From positions 1-64,000 of the forward strand of contig PUQB01000556.1 of the NCBI GenBank assembly GCA_003024785.1: a DNA stretch of 64,000 nt, read 5' to 3'. This stretch comes from Selaginella tamariscina. Taxonomy: Eukaryota > Streptophyta > Lycopodiopsida > Selaginellales > Selaginellaceae. Both the position numbers and the translations under genes were made by a program. Position 1 is the first letter of the stretch. Each line of letters begins with the position of its first letter. Positions 37,938-49,609 of the stretch are shown here, piece by piece. Below the pieces are notes generated by a model. The model was not told where the DNA came from, did no database searches, and saw only the letters and a program-made list of their open reading frames with translations.

Positions 37938-38434
37938 CGCCTCTTGCCTGCTTCATAGTCGGACGTATCCACTGTACACATGACTGCAAGCTTGAGTATC
38001 TCGAACAAAGCATTTCTCAGGCCCCATCTCCCATAGCTCCGGTATGATTATCTCGTGTGCACGCCCCTGTCCCGATGAACAATCCGGCCCACACCACAAT
38101 GTTGAACCCGTGTCTGTAATCCGAGAAGGCGCATCCAGTGCCTTCTTACCAGAGAACAGCTCAGCAGCACCATGCACTGTATACGTGCACGTCCTGGCGT
38201 ACTCCGGTGCTACGTATCCGAATTACCTGCCACATCCGTGGTTGCATTGTTTTCTGAGGCTCCGAGTAGTCGGGCTAAGCCAAAGTCAACGAGGTATGCT
38301 GCTAAGTTGTCTTCATGAGTATGTAGCTTGGCTTTATGTCTTTGTGGAGTACCTTTGGTACGCATTCCTCGTGTAGGTATTCCAGCGCCTCTGCTATTCC
38401 TAACGATATTCTGTGAGCGGTGATCTCTCCTTGG
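37938..38434 (-). pseudogene. RPK2-like LRR receptor kinase, 3' kinase-domain fragment
   Basis: After a 'tttttag' acceptor, minus frames give '[20 protein letters not shown]', 'VLHKDIKPS', 'AAYLVDFGLARLLGASE', 'NATTDVAG', 'YVAPEYARTCTYTV', 'LFSGKKALDA', 'GFNIVVWAG', 'PELWEMGPEKCF' and 'MCTVD...PTMKQ'. This wording is typical of RPK2/TOADSTOOL2-type kinases. HRD has become HKD. Several frame shifts and a short gap where 'SDVYSFGVVLLE' should stand disrupt it. The N-lobe and LRR ectodomain are absent nearby. A truncated copy is the best reading. Confidence 0.7.
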
Positions 38435-38649
38435 CTAAAAAATTAGACAAGTATACATATATTTATATTGGTTTTATATATAATAGTGTCAAAATGGTGT
38501 ATATACTACAAATTATACTATTAAAACTGAATTTGAGAAGTATAAACATCATTTTGTAGTTATCTGGAAACTCTTTATTATTATTTTCTTTTTAAAATTA
38601 ATTAAATACATATATATATATATATATTATATATATATATATAAACGAT

Positions 38650-38784
38650 TTCATATATTTCTTATATAAAATTTTTTCCACAATCGATTAAGCACGGCTT
38701 CTGTTGATTTTGCAGTCGGAGTGGACTCTTTGGGCCAGTAAGAAGTTGCTTTGCCGATCTTTGAGACTGCTTCAAACACCTGTG
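38650..38784 (-). other. Exon-like segment, unidentified
   Basis: Behind an 'acacag' acceptor, minus reads 'VFEAVSKIGKATSYWPKEST' and continues open to about 38650. It sits between the GMP synthase and kinase fragments and belongs to neither family as far as I can tell. Confidence 0.3.
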
Positions 38785-39137
38785 TATATATATAATTATA
38801 TTTTACGTAAACATATAATTCTATATACATTAGTTTTAGTTTAATATGCATAATCACTAAATAAAACTTCAATTTGAAAGCTTTATTGTACTGTTTAATA
38901 TAATGTTTATACAGTTTATTCTATACTGTTTATTCAACTGTTTAATATTACAGTATAAACAGCTTTATTAACAATATATTCAACCGTTTTATAATTAATA
39001 TATATTAAATAATATTAAGCTTAATAAATATACTTTATTAAATTAAGTAAGTCTAAATCTTATTGCTTTAATTCTGGATTCATTTTCAGAATTAATATTC
39101 AATTATATCAAGTCATCAAATGTAAGTATATATATAT

Positions 39138-39174
<37 letters not shown>

Positions 39175-39589
39175 GTATTTTATACCTACATGATCTGGAA
39201 AAGGTGGATCTTTATTTTAGTTAAATATGAAAATAAATAATAATATAAATTAAAACATGTATTTTAGTTAATCAGATGTTTGTGAGTTGCATTATTTATT
39301 TGTCAATGCAAAATTCTTGAGAATATTCCAGTAAAAAGTTAAATAAGAAATTAAAGAATGACATTTCAGAATATGAATGTGAGTCGTAAATATCAAAATA
39401 TACTTTTATGTATATTTATTTGCATATATATCCATATATACACCCTTTGTGTGTAAGGAGACAGATTAATATACCGACGAGATAATCCCGCCCAAACAAT
39501 TTGCTTCCCGGTAGTCCGCAGATTGTGTATTCCTAGACACACGCACACGTATTATCTAAGTAATCCATATCACTTAGCTAATACTTACT

Positions 39590-40372
39590 AATGGCTTTCC
39601 CACACCACACACAAATGCCACACAAACGAGTCAGCAGTCATGCTATCTTCGCTAGTTGACATGGCATTAGTATGAGTTCTTTTGTCCCCTTGAGCCACCG
39701 TTCTAAGTTTTTATCGGCAAAAACAGCAAAGGCCTGCCATATCTCATCGTATAAACCAGCCTTCTTAATGGAACTCACGAATATCTCATCTGCCTGTTAA
39801 ATAAAGACTTCCATTACCATCGATGTATGCATCTCGTGTGTGTTTTGTACATAGTTGTATATACGTATATTTTACAAATAAAACTTGTTGAAACTAACCA
39901 GTCTCAAGGTGTCCAATGCATGTTCTGTGTAACGTCGCCTATAATACGTACAGCTAAACCAGGTCCTGAAAATGAATGCCTCTTCAAGGTACTCAACCTT
40001 GGCGTACCCTGCAGTTCTAGGCTGCAGTCGATTTGGCGTACCTTGCGTTCTAGGCTGCAACGATTGGTGTAACTGCAGTTCTAGGCTGCAGCTGATCCGC
40101 TACGTACGAAGAGAGAGAGATAGGGTCACGCAAAAAAACAAAAAACTATTGCTCCTCATTGTCCTCCAACTTATGAGGGCTTGATGGTGTGTGAATGACC
40201 AGTTTCCAATCAGTAGAAGAAAGAGATGCCACCTTTGCAACTTCCAGGTGGCGGACACAATTCAATAACATCGGGATAACAGCGTCTCCTGTACAAAACG
40301 CAACCTCTTTCCGGATTCCTGTTCCAAATTCCTTGAGAACTTCCGTATTGTATAATTAGGGTAATATAGAAA
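39590..40372 (-). pseudogene. GMP synthase (glutamine-hydrolysing) C-terminal fragment
   Basis: Three minus segments in family order. Near 40372-40170: 'YPDVIELCPPPG' and 'GHSHTIKPS'. Near 39975-39899: 'LKRHSFSGPGLAVRIIGDVT'. From 39793: 'ADEIFVSSIKKAGLYDEIWQ' followed by 'QGDKRTHTNAMS' and 'DSMTADSF'. GMP synthase makes GMP from XMP. The splice ends (gttag donor at 39898, taacag acceptor at 39794) are good, but frames shift several times, the N-terminal amidotransferase and ATP-binding parts are absent, the last ~70 residues are missing, and a minisatellite interrupts it. It is a dead fragment. Confidence 0.75.
39995..40108. repeat. Minisatellite inside the GMP synthase fragment
   Basis: A unit with 'tggcgtacc' and 'ttctaggctgca' repeats three times at roughly 32-40 bp, directly upstream (minus sense) of the 'RHSFSGPGL' exon. 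Confidence 0.7.
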
Positions 40373-40789
40373 TTTTATTTACTTATACTACATTATATAC
40401 GCATGTGTATATCTGTGTGTGCTGCAGGATTCTAAGACACAACAAGCTCTCTGGAGGGATTTATATTTATTTTTATATTTTTTTTTCGAAAATAGGATAA
40501 AAAAGTTAAAACTTTGAACAAGAACTCAAAAGGAATAGGACATTTGAAGTTTAAAAAATTTGAATAACTCAAAATCCGTATACTTAACTAATCTTCAACC
40601 TTGCAAACACACATGGCTTAAACCATTTACACTAAGTGATCCCCTAGGGCATCCACAGAGGTATTATTTCACAATGTAAAAGTACTTAAGGGTTAGAGTA
40701 AAACTCAAACATCGTATCACACAAGAATTTTATTTACCTATAATAGAGGCTGGTAACGAGAGAACTTATATTTATTATTTTATTACAAG

Positions 40790-41215
40790 CCCTCTGTTTC
40801 TATTTCTCTGTTTTAGGGTTCATGGCAAATTTTTTTTAGGGTTCTTATTTTTATGGGGCCTGCGTCTCTCTATTTCTGCTCTGTTTCACTATGGCATCTT
40901 CTTCCCATAGCTTTGGTCTTTTTTTTAGGGTTCTAGCTGTTTCTTAACATGGCCATGGCACTCTTATTCCCATAGCTTAGGTCTTCTTTTTAGGGTTCTA
41001 TTGTGGTCTAGATATGGCCATGTCATTACACCCACATGCAATTGCACCCCTGTCCATGCAATTGCATGTCCATGGTTATTTTTTTAGAGTTCTAGCTGTT
41101 TCTTGTGGTATAGATATGGCCCATGATGCTCTTCTTTTCATAGCTTTAGTCTTCTTTTAGGGTTCTAGTTGTTTCTTGTGGTTTTAGATAAGCTATATCA
41201 TTATATCCATTTGCA
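40790..41215. repeat. Repeated module of about 80-110 bp
   Basis: 'cccatagcttt.gtcttctttt', 'agggttctagctgtttcttg' and 'gatatggcca' recur four to five times here and again at about 41690-41760 and 41930-42010. A related stretch lies near 55690-55960. Confidence 0.65.
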
Positions 41216-41234
41216 ATTGCACTTATATTCTATA

Positions 41235-42420
41235 GTTACTAAATGAACATCGATGATGTGAGTTAAAACTAACACTGGTGGAACTCTTTAGGTATGTGTG
41301 TGATGTAGTAGTGTCATATATAAAAGCATTTTAAAAATTATTTTACCATCAAGTTCATTAGAAGAATGAAAATTTATATTTTATTACCTTGAAACATGGT
41401 GAAATTTTTTATTTGATCGGTTACAAAGTTGTCTTGATTTTATAAATTAGCCTGGTAAATTGTATAAAGATATTCTTTTTAAACTATGCTATATATTTAA
41501 AAATGTAGTTGACTCCGAATCTGATATTCTTTTTAATTGTGTTATATATTTAAAAAATGTAGTTGATTCCGAATCTAGTTTTCTCATAGAGACAAAAAAA
41601 ATTTTGTGTGACTATGTGATCTTCTCTCGAAAGTTTGTAAAGGCATGTCTTTATTTAGTGGACATAATCACATTATATAGTATAGGGCCATGGCGTTCTT
41701 CTTCCCATAGCTTTCAATCTTTTTTAGGGTTCTAGATGTTTCTTGTGGTACATCATTACATCCTTCGTTATGGAATTGAATAAATTTAAGTTGTTACGTG
41801 GCAAAATTTCTCCTAATTAGGTTTGGTTTAGGTTGCTTTCTCTATTTAGGGTTAGTGCAAATTTCTTTAGGGTTCTTTTTTTTATGGTGCCTACGTCTCC
41901 TCTATTCCTACTCTTTTTCACACATGGCGCTCTTCTTCCCATAGCTTTGATCTTCTTTTTTAGGGTTCTAAATATTTTTGTCGTCTAGATATGACCATGG
42001 CATTAATCACATTCATGTCCCTAGACTATAGAATGCGCTTACATTTGCTGAGCAAAGGCTGAACCTTTGCAAGCTCTCAAAAAGAAAAACACATGGTTAC
42101 ACAAAGAAATCCTGTCTCTTTACAAGAAAAACTGAATTTGGAGTCCGTTATGTTTTTTTAAGTATATAGCACAGTCTGAAGAGGACATTTTTATGTGATT
42201 TATTGGGCTAGTTTGTGGAGTCCAATGAGACAGCTTTGTGGCTGATTAAAAAAAAGATTTTCATTAGTGTTTCAAGACAGTAAATGTGGGTTTTCATCCT
42301 GGTGAGTTTGGATGGTGCCCAAATGATATTTTTTATTTATAATATGCTTCACCGTACACATACCTAAGGAGTTTCACAGTGTTAGTTTTGATCCACATCA
42401 TTAATGTTCATCTAGTAACC
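41235..42420. repeat. Inverted repeat, arms of about 420-450 bp
   Basis: The left arm (41235-41690), containing 'aaatgaacatcgatgatgtg' and 'aagttgtcttgat', is the reverse complement of the right arm (about 42010-42420), containing 'cacatcattaatgttcat'. About 300 bp of module DNA lies between. The right arm is also the start of the dispersed family described next. Confidence 0.65.
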
Positions 42421-43080
42421 ATAAATATGGGTGCAATCCCAGGTGGGTTAATTAATGTGTCGATTAATAGAGTAAGAATGCAGGTTGCTATACCATGATG
42501 TTCTTCACTTACCATCACCATCGAAATATGTTAGGTATGTGTATGATGTTGTAGAGAAAAACACTTACCATCACCATCAAAATATGTTAGGTATGTGTAT
42601 GATGTTGTAGAGAAAAACACGCATATGTTCACATGTATATGTATATATATAATAAAGATGTATTTGTCCACCAATGCAGTATATGATATGTATATCGTAG
42701 ACTAAAGAAACAAACAAATAATATATATTGATTAATGCATATGACGATATGCTTTGCTACATCATATCCATTAATGCATATGATGTAGCAAAGCATATCG
42801 TAGCAGACTGTATACTGCATAAAAAAAGTTCTATGCATTCAATCTACTTCATTTAAATATACTTTTATGTTATTATAGCAAGAGTGTTTAAGAGACGTAA
42901 ATTGCATATACAAATGTTGTATAAAGAAACAAATACATATAATATCCATTAATGCAATCATGTTAATATGTGGCAACTTGTATATATCTACGTCTCTGCA
43001 ATTGATATATACATCGACATATACTAAATTTATCTACATGAAAAATCTACTGCACTGAATATACATTCATAAATTATATC
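42010..43080 (+). mobile_element. Dispersed repeat family A, copy 1
   Basis: The unit runs from a B-box-like 'gtgggttttcatcctgg', through 'gtgttagttttgatccaca', 'cttcacttaccatcaccatc' and TA-rich DNA, to 'tgcatatgatgtagcaaagc' and 'gcattcaatctacttcattt'. Two further copies are in this window (46830-47700 plus; 54640-55700 minus). A local duplication of about 65 bp occurs at 42505-42620. No protein is encoded. The head resembles a tRNA-derived SINE. Confidence 0.65.
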
Positions 43081-43081
43081 C

Positions 43082-44440
43082 ATGAATGCATCTATTAGGT
43101 GGTCAAGGCAAGGTATTGAGCTCTTGTCATTCGAGGAAGCCTTTACTAGGGCAGATTATGTGTCCATTCATGTATGTGACAGCAACATGTCATTCAATGA
43201 CAACACGTTTGGAAGTTGCAAGAAAAGAGTACAAGTCCTGAGTGTCACCAAAGTATGTACGTGTATATATACTTGTAGATGAGTCTCCTTTGTATATTGA
43301 GTGTTGTTACATATAGTATATATATACATATGTCATGTCTTGTTTGTAAAGCTTGCTTTGCTTGTATCATTGTGTTATGTGTGTGTGGAGTATTGTAAAA
43401 CTTGCTTTGCTTATATCATTGTGTTATGTGTGTGTGGAGTATTAATGTCTTGATGTGTCTTGTTAAACTAATTATCTTTTTCTATTAAGCTCTGAGTGAT
43501 AACCTTAACAACAAGGTTATATTTATTAAAATAGATAGAAAAGATGAGGTGATATCAAATTATTTAATTAGAATTATGTTTTTATGTATTTTTTTCTATT
43601 GTAGGAACGTATCATGTAAAAAATAATTAAAATTTTTTATAATCTTTTTGTTTAGCATACGTAAGTATGTATATGTATGTGTTGAATGCTATGTATATAT
43701 ATTTTTATGCATATATATTTGAAGTTCTCAGTTAATAATTGTCCACACAACACACATGTATACATACATGTAACACACAACACATGTGTTTATTAGGATT
43801 AATTAAATGTTACACACACAACCAACATGTGTCATGTGTTTGATGACAATTGGAGAAAGTAAAGGACATTTGATTAATCTTAATAAGCACACATGTGTTG
43901 TGTGTTACGATATATATACATGTGTGTTATGTATACAATTATTAATTAAGAACTTCAAACAAATATACAAAGAGACATATACATAGCATCCACACACACA
44001 TATACATACTTATGTATGTTATACAAAAAGGTTATAGAGAGTCTCAATTATCTCATGTGTGATACGTTTTTACAATAGAAGAAAAATACATCAAAATATA
44101 ATTTTAATTAAATTATTTAATATCACCTCATCTTTTCCATCCGATATGTAACCTTTTGTTGTTAAGGTTATCATTTAGAGCCTAATAGAAAATGATAATT
44201 AGTTTAATAAGACACATTAAGACATCGGTATTTCACACACACATAACATAATGATACAAACAAAACAAGCTTCACAAACAGACATGACATATGACGTATA
44301 TATATTATACGTAGCAACACTCAATACAAAGAAACTCATTTACAAGTATATACACATATATACTTTGGTGACACTCAGGACTTCAACGTGTTGTCATTGA
44401 ATGACATGTTATATGTCAACGTAATGTATATATATATGAC
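43082..44440. mobile_element. Fold-back element 1 with PGDH exon in the stem
   Basis: The left half is the reverse complement of the right half: 'cattcaatgacaacacgtt' and 'ctgagtgtcaccaaagtat' at 43190-43256 pair with 44355-44410; 'aaccttaacaacaaggttat' (43501) pairs with 44150-44175; 'gatgaggtgatatcaaa' (43544) pairs with 44118-44134; 'acacacaacacatgtg' (43773) pairs with 43889-43904. Arms are about 600 bp with a loop near 43817-43865. A transcript would fold into a very long hairpin. Confidence 0.7.
43095..43255 (+). pseudogene. Captured exon of D-3-phosphoglycerate dehydrogenase
   Basis: The open frame reads 'QGIELLSFEEAFTRADYVSI' then 'HVCDSNMSFNDNTF' and 'KKRVQVLSVTK'. This follows the plastid PGDH pattern 'GVELVSF..A...ADF.SLH' ... 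'ND.TF..MKKGVRIVNVA' of the NAD-binding domain (serine biosynthesis). Only this one exon-sized piece is present, and it ends at a donor-like 'gtatgtac'. Decayed copies lie at 48275-48420 and 56530-56680, and inverted partial copies at 44355-44410, 48495-48545 and 56765-56830. It is not a gene on its own. Confidence 0.65.
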
Positions 44441-44604
44441 ATTATACTAGGGATAGCATCTATGAATTTCATATTATGTATGGGTGCTAACAAAAATCCC
44501 AATATACACACCTAATGTGTCGTGCATATACTTAATATTAATATGAAGGAATATATATTACAAAACATATTAGGGATGACTCCAAGAGAAAGGCGGATGA
44601 GACG

Positions 44605-44865
44605 CTAGAGAGCCGTTACAGAGGGAACTAGCCGCTGTACGTGCGCGGATTGACCCAATCCCTTACACACATATAGCTTCTTATATTCTTCTCTTGTCAG
44701 AATCATGTTCTGCCACAGCCTATCGAGCTCTCTGAGGTAATTGATTGATATATCTACACAGTAAGTGGAGAAGTTAACATGGACTATTGTCGGTTTTTCA
44801 GAGTGATAATCAACCAGTAGACTGGTGAACCAAGCGTCCAGAACAATACTACCAAGGTAACTCAT
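44605..44865 (-). other. Protein-like open segment, unidentified (captured?)
   Basis: An 86-codon minus frame includes 'SIVLDAWFTSLLVDYHSEKP' and 'YLRELDRLWQNMILTREEYK', ending at a stop. Its first ~60 bases have a diverged copy about 218 bp away (45015-45075). I do not recognise the family. Confidence 0.35.
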
Positions 44866-45316
44866 ACATACTTTCTATGTACAAACACATCACACAAAAG
44901 AGAGAGAGAGAGAGAGAAACATGGAAAGTGGGGCTTATTAACACTCATATGCTCACACATATATAAAACGTTTATATACATACATAGATGTTACTTATGT
45001 ATTCGGCTTCTTTTGAATTTCCAGGTTGATGATCAACTAGGTGATTGACCAAATATCCAGAACAATACTTCTCAGGTATTTATCTTATATGTACATACAC
45101 TATGTTTTCTTTTGCTTGTGTATTGAAACTTAATACATACGTACCTACGTTCACAGAATATACATTTTGTACCTATAATGCCATTCATATGTTTTTTAGG
45201 TTTTGCTTATTCACTTACTAATATAGTTAGAAGAAGATTTCTAAGAACAAAGATTAATAGCTCACTTACTACTGAGCAGGATACAATTAGAGAGAGAGAG
45301 AGAGTGAGAGTGTTAC

Positions 45317-45437
45317 CTTGAGCTTCTCTTGGTCAACAGCGTCGTCTTCCAAATGTATTCTGATCTCTATTCTTCATCCTAAGGGCTCGTTCTCACTCAC
45401 GGCAAAGTTTCCATCCGCTTTAGACTCTCAAATATAC
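45317..45437 (-). pseudogene. Captured exon of GRP94-type HSP90 (endoplasmin)
   Basis: Between a 'tttgtag' acceptor and an 'aag|gtaac' donor, minus reads 'ESKADGNFAVSENEPLG' then a stop, then 'RIEIRIHLEDDAVDQEKLK'. GRP94/HSP90-7 proteins have 'W.SKADG.FAVSED..NEPLGRGTEIRLHL...' here. Two codons are TGA, one where the family has Trp (just before ESK). The exon is therefore dead but its splice ends persist. Confidence 0.7.
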
Positions 45438-46060
45438 CTACAAATAAGCGCCATTATATATCATCGTGCATGTTTACCTTGCAGCTGCTCCCTCCTCCCC
45501 CCCCGCCCCCCTCTCTCTTCTCACACACACACACACACACACGGTAAATTCTATACTTAACATGAAAATATAGAGACATATGTATTTATACAGATGCTCA
45601 CAACCCCTTTTGTGTGGGTGTATGTGGGTGCCTGTGTGTTTTTCTTATAAGGAAAACATCGCTTGGTGTTGCGGATATACATTGTTTTGTAATATATATT
45701 CCTTCATATTACATATTATTAAGAATATGCACGACACATTAATTGTGTATATTGGGATTTTTGTCAGCACCCATACATAATTATGAAATTTATAGATGCT
45801 ATCCCTAGTATATGTCATATATATACACATTACGTTGACATACAATATACTTAAATTGGCTAATGCTTTGTTCTTTGCATAATGAAGACTTAGATCCCGA
45901 TGTTTCAATTCCAAAGGTCAGACAATCAATATATTATTATATATACTATATATTATAGTCAAATGCAAATTATAATAAACATACTTATATAGTAATGTCC
46001 TGTGTACATATACTCTTGTATAATATAGGAGTATTTATTTTTATGTACGATGATATAGTT

Positions 46061-46243
46061 TCAACATAGATATCTGTATATATACAGAATATCATACGCA
46101 ATTTTGTGAGCGTATTCTATCCCTCGTATATTGTTGTCTTCAAAACTTTTGACATGCTCCAGATGCCCAGTCAGATATATCTTCAACACTTTGTTACTAG
46201 CTGCGATACACTTTGCGAGTAAATTTACTTGTCGAAAACCCAA
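46061..46243 (-). other. Protein-like open segment, unidentified
   Basis: The minus frame includes 'LLAKCIAASNKVLKIYLTGH' and 'KSFEDNNIRGIEYAHKIAYD', less AT-rich than its surroundings and protein-like in composition. No family recognised. It may be another captured exon. Confidence 0.3.
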
Positions 46244-46633
46244 GTACGTACAGTTGTTTTCTTATATATAACTCTAGTTTGTGTGTGTGCATGCCTGAAT
46301 GTAGTGAAAAGCTCAATATATCTTGACACAGAGTCATAATATTTGTATATACTATAGTGTGTGTGTGTGTAAAAATGTAGTGAAAAGCTCTTGACATTGA
46401 ATCGTATAACACATCCTCATATCATGTGTATGTGCTGATTTAGATGAACCCACTATCTTATACGTGCTATTATTCTACATCTATTTTTTGTCAACACACA
46501 ATACGCATTTAAGTTTTATCATATATTTCTGTTCATCTTAGTACTTAATTGTCCTTAATTTTTCCACACTTAATCCATGTTATGCTAACATATATCATGT
46601 CTTTGGATTTGCATAAACTCCAACATAGGTTTA

Positions 46634-46676
<43 letters not shown>

Positions 46677-46829
46677 AATATATTATATATATAAAGTATG
46701 AAGTAGTCCTAAATGCACACGTGGATGTGTATACATTAGTGAGAAGAGTGTCATTTTGGTTAAGGGAGGGATTTTGGAGTAAAATTAGCTTATACATGAG
46801 AGACAGAGAGAGATGTTAAACTGTTGCTA

Positions 46830-47700
46830 ATGCAAAATAATGCAGGGAACATCTTATGAGATCTACCGCATTAGTTTTTGGAGTTGAACGAGATAGTTTT
46901 GTGGCCAATCAAAAAAAAGATTTCACCGGTAAGGCAGTAGAATGTAGGTTCTCGTCCCGGTGAGCTTAAATGGTGGAACTACTTCCAAAATGGTACCTTT
47001 TATTTATGAATTACTTTACCGCACACGTACTTGAGAATTTCCAGTGTTAACTTTGACCCATATTGTCGATATTCATTAGTAACCATGGACATGAGTGCGA
47101 TCGCATATGGGTTGATCAATGTGTCGATCAACGAAGAATGCGGGTTGCTATACCCTTAATGTTCTTCACTTACCATCACTATCAAAATCTATTAGGTCTA
47201 TGTATGATGTTGTAGAGAAAATACACATATGTTCACATATATATGTATATATATAAAGAACATATGTTCACCAATGCAGTATATGATATGTATATCATAG
47301 ACTAAAGAGACAGACTATCGATTAATGCATACAACGATATGCTCTATTATGAAATGCTTTGCTATATCATATGCATTAAATATAATATATATCCATTAAT
47401 GCATATGATATTGTAGCAAACTGTATACTGCATAAAATAGAGTTCTATGCATTCAATCTACTTCATTTAAATATACTTTTATGCTATCATAGCAAGTGTG
47501 TTTAAGAGACGCAAATTGCATATATACAAGTTGTATAAAGAGACAAACATATATATATTCATTAATGCAGTCATATTAATACGTGACATGTTGTATATAT
47601 CAACATCTTTATAGTTGATATATTGTTGACATATACTAAATCTATTTACATGAAATTTATTGCATTAAATATACTTATATTACATATATCTGTAATATTA
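46830..47700 (+). mobile_element. Dispersed repeat family A, copy 2
   Basis: Colinear with 42150-43080: 'tagttttgtggccaatcaaa', a B-box-like 'gtaggttctcgtcccgg', 'gggttgctatacccttaatg', 'cttcacttaccatcactatc', 'gcattcaatctacttcattt'. It leads directly into fold-back element 2. Confidence 0.7.
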
Positions 47701-49000
47701 GGCATGTATCACAGACATAAATTATATTTATGAATGCATTTGTATAGTTTATATTCATTACTACATATACATGCAAATGTATCGTTTCCTATTTAAAATA
47801 ACTATTTGATATAACTATGCTTGTATAATATATAAATACATACATGTATATAAATTATAATAAGGTATTAATTTTGACTTTGCAATAAGAATGACCTTTA
47901 TACAGACGATTGACAAATCCTTTTATGTTAATGCTATTAAAAATCTGATATTTATTAAGAAGAACAGAAATTTATATGTACTTAATAATTTAAATTTTAA
48001 TTTTTTTTAAAAGTTTTTTAAAAGTGTGCAATATTTTAAATTAATATACCAGATATGTCTTTCATAAATAAATCAATAACTATCATGAAATTTGTAATGA
48101 CGTTTGTCTTTTGCACAGCCATAATTAAAGTATGAATATTTATTATTACAGTTGATAACGAAGAGATTAATATATTTAAATATTTAATTAATAATTTTAA
48201 TAAATAACTTAAATAATATTATTTTATTAAATTTATTATTAATTTTAAAAATAATTAAAACAAAGTATTTAATTCTTGTTTTTTAAGGTAGCCCTCACTA
48301 AGCCAAATTATGTATTCATTCATGTATGTAATAACAATATGTTATTCAATAATAACACGTTCAAAATTTATAAAAAAAAAATGTAACACCTGAATATCAT
48401 TAAAATACTATTAGACTTTCACTTTTTTTTTTACAGATTTCAAACATGTTATTATAAATGATATACTATTATTACATATATGAATTAATATATAATTCGT
48501 TCTAGTGAGGACCTCCTCAAAAAAAAAACTTAATATTTGTCCTAATCACTTTTAAAATCAATAATAAATTTAATAAATAATATTATTTAAATTATTCATT
48601 AAAATTATTAATTAAAACTACTTAAATATATCACTCTTTTCGTTATTAATTATAATAATAAACATTTATATTTTAATTATAACTTGTGTAAGAATTAAAC
48701 CGCCATTATTGAATTTCATAATGATTATTAATTTATTTATTAAAAACATATTTGTTATATTAACTTAAAATACTACACACTTAAAAAAAATTAAAAAATT
48801 TAAATTTAAATTATTAAGTACCTATAAAGTTTTTATTTTTCCTAATGAACATCAAATTTTTAATAACATTAACATCAAAAAATCTGTTAATCATTTATAA
48901 AAAGTTTATTCTTATTACAAAATTTAAGAAATCCTGTTAATTTTCACTTTAACAAGTTTTAATAAACTAATTTGGTGTAAATGTGATTTAATTTAATTAA
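47700..49000. mobile_element. Fold-back element 2
   Basis: 47870-48430 and 48470-48960 are reverse complements. For example, 'taataattttaataaataac' and 'tgataacgaagagattaa' on the left find their partners at 48575-48650, and 'gcaataagaatgaccttta' pairs with 'taaaaagtttattcttattac'. The left arm also matches 55960-56680 in direct orientation. The centre carries a strongly decayed PGDH exon (48275-48420). Extremely A/T-rich. Confidence 0.65.
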
Positions 49001-49609
49001 ATCCATTTGTGTGAGTGCACTATATTAATCATATATATATGTAATAAGTATGTTCATTAATACAAGAGTTAAGGTTAAAGTTAAAGGTTTTCAACTTATG
49101 CCAAAACAGTGATTTAATTTTTATGCTCAGGTAAATTTAATTATTTGCCAGTACTCTTTTGATTTTGTAATTATCTCTTCATTTAATATTATATTAGATA
49201 CATATACCACAAGGTCCAGATGGATGACATAATCACTGTCTGTTTGCAAGTTCCACTATCCACGAGAGAGTTAAATTAAGCTTCCTAAATGGTTTTACTT
49301 ATGAACTTATAAACTGGTGTTTATGTGTGTGCATGTGCATATGTGTGATATTAAAATGTGTATGTGTGTGTATGTGCATGCGGTTGTTGATATATATACA
49401 TATAAAGTTAATAACACATATTATAAAGCATGTTCTATACTTGTCAGAATAATATAATAATTTTAATATATATTCTTTAATATAAAGATCTCAACTAAAA
49501 TTTAGAGAATCTTAGGCCTTTAATAGGGTGGTCGTTGGTGCTCATGAATAAACAAACAAAAATATAGTATGATTTTATATATAATTGACTACGTAAAGAC
49601 CAGCTTGAA

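Larger units (their letters stand above)
44414..45840. mobile_element. Pack-type TIR element with captured exons
   Basis: The left terminal repeat 44414-44568 is the reverse complement of the right one 45681-45840. Shared words include 'tgtcaacgtaatgt', 'ctagggatagcatct' and 'aaaatcccaatatacac'. The 1.1-kb interior is less AT-rich and holds at least two protein-like segments on minus, one of them from GRP94. No transposase is inside, so it would be non-autonomous. Target-site duplications are not clear. Confidence 0.6.
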
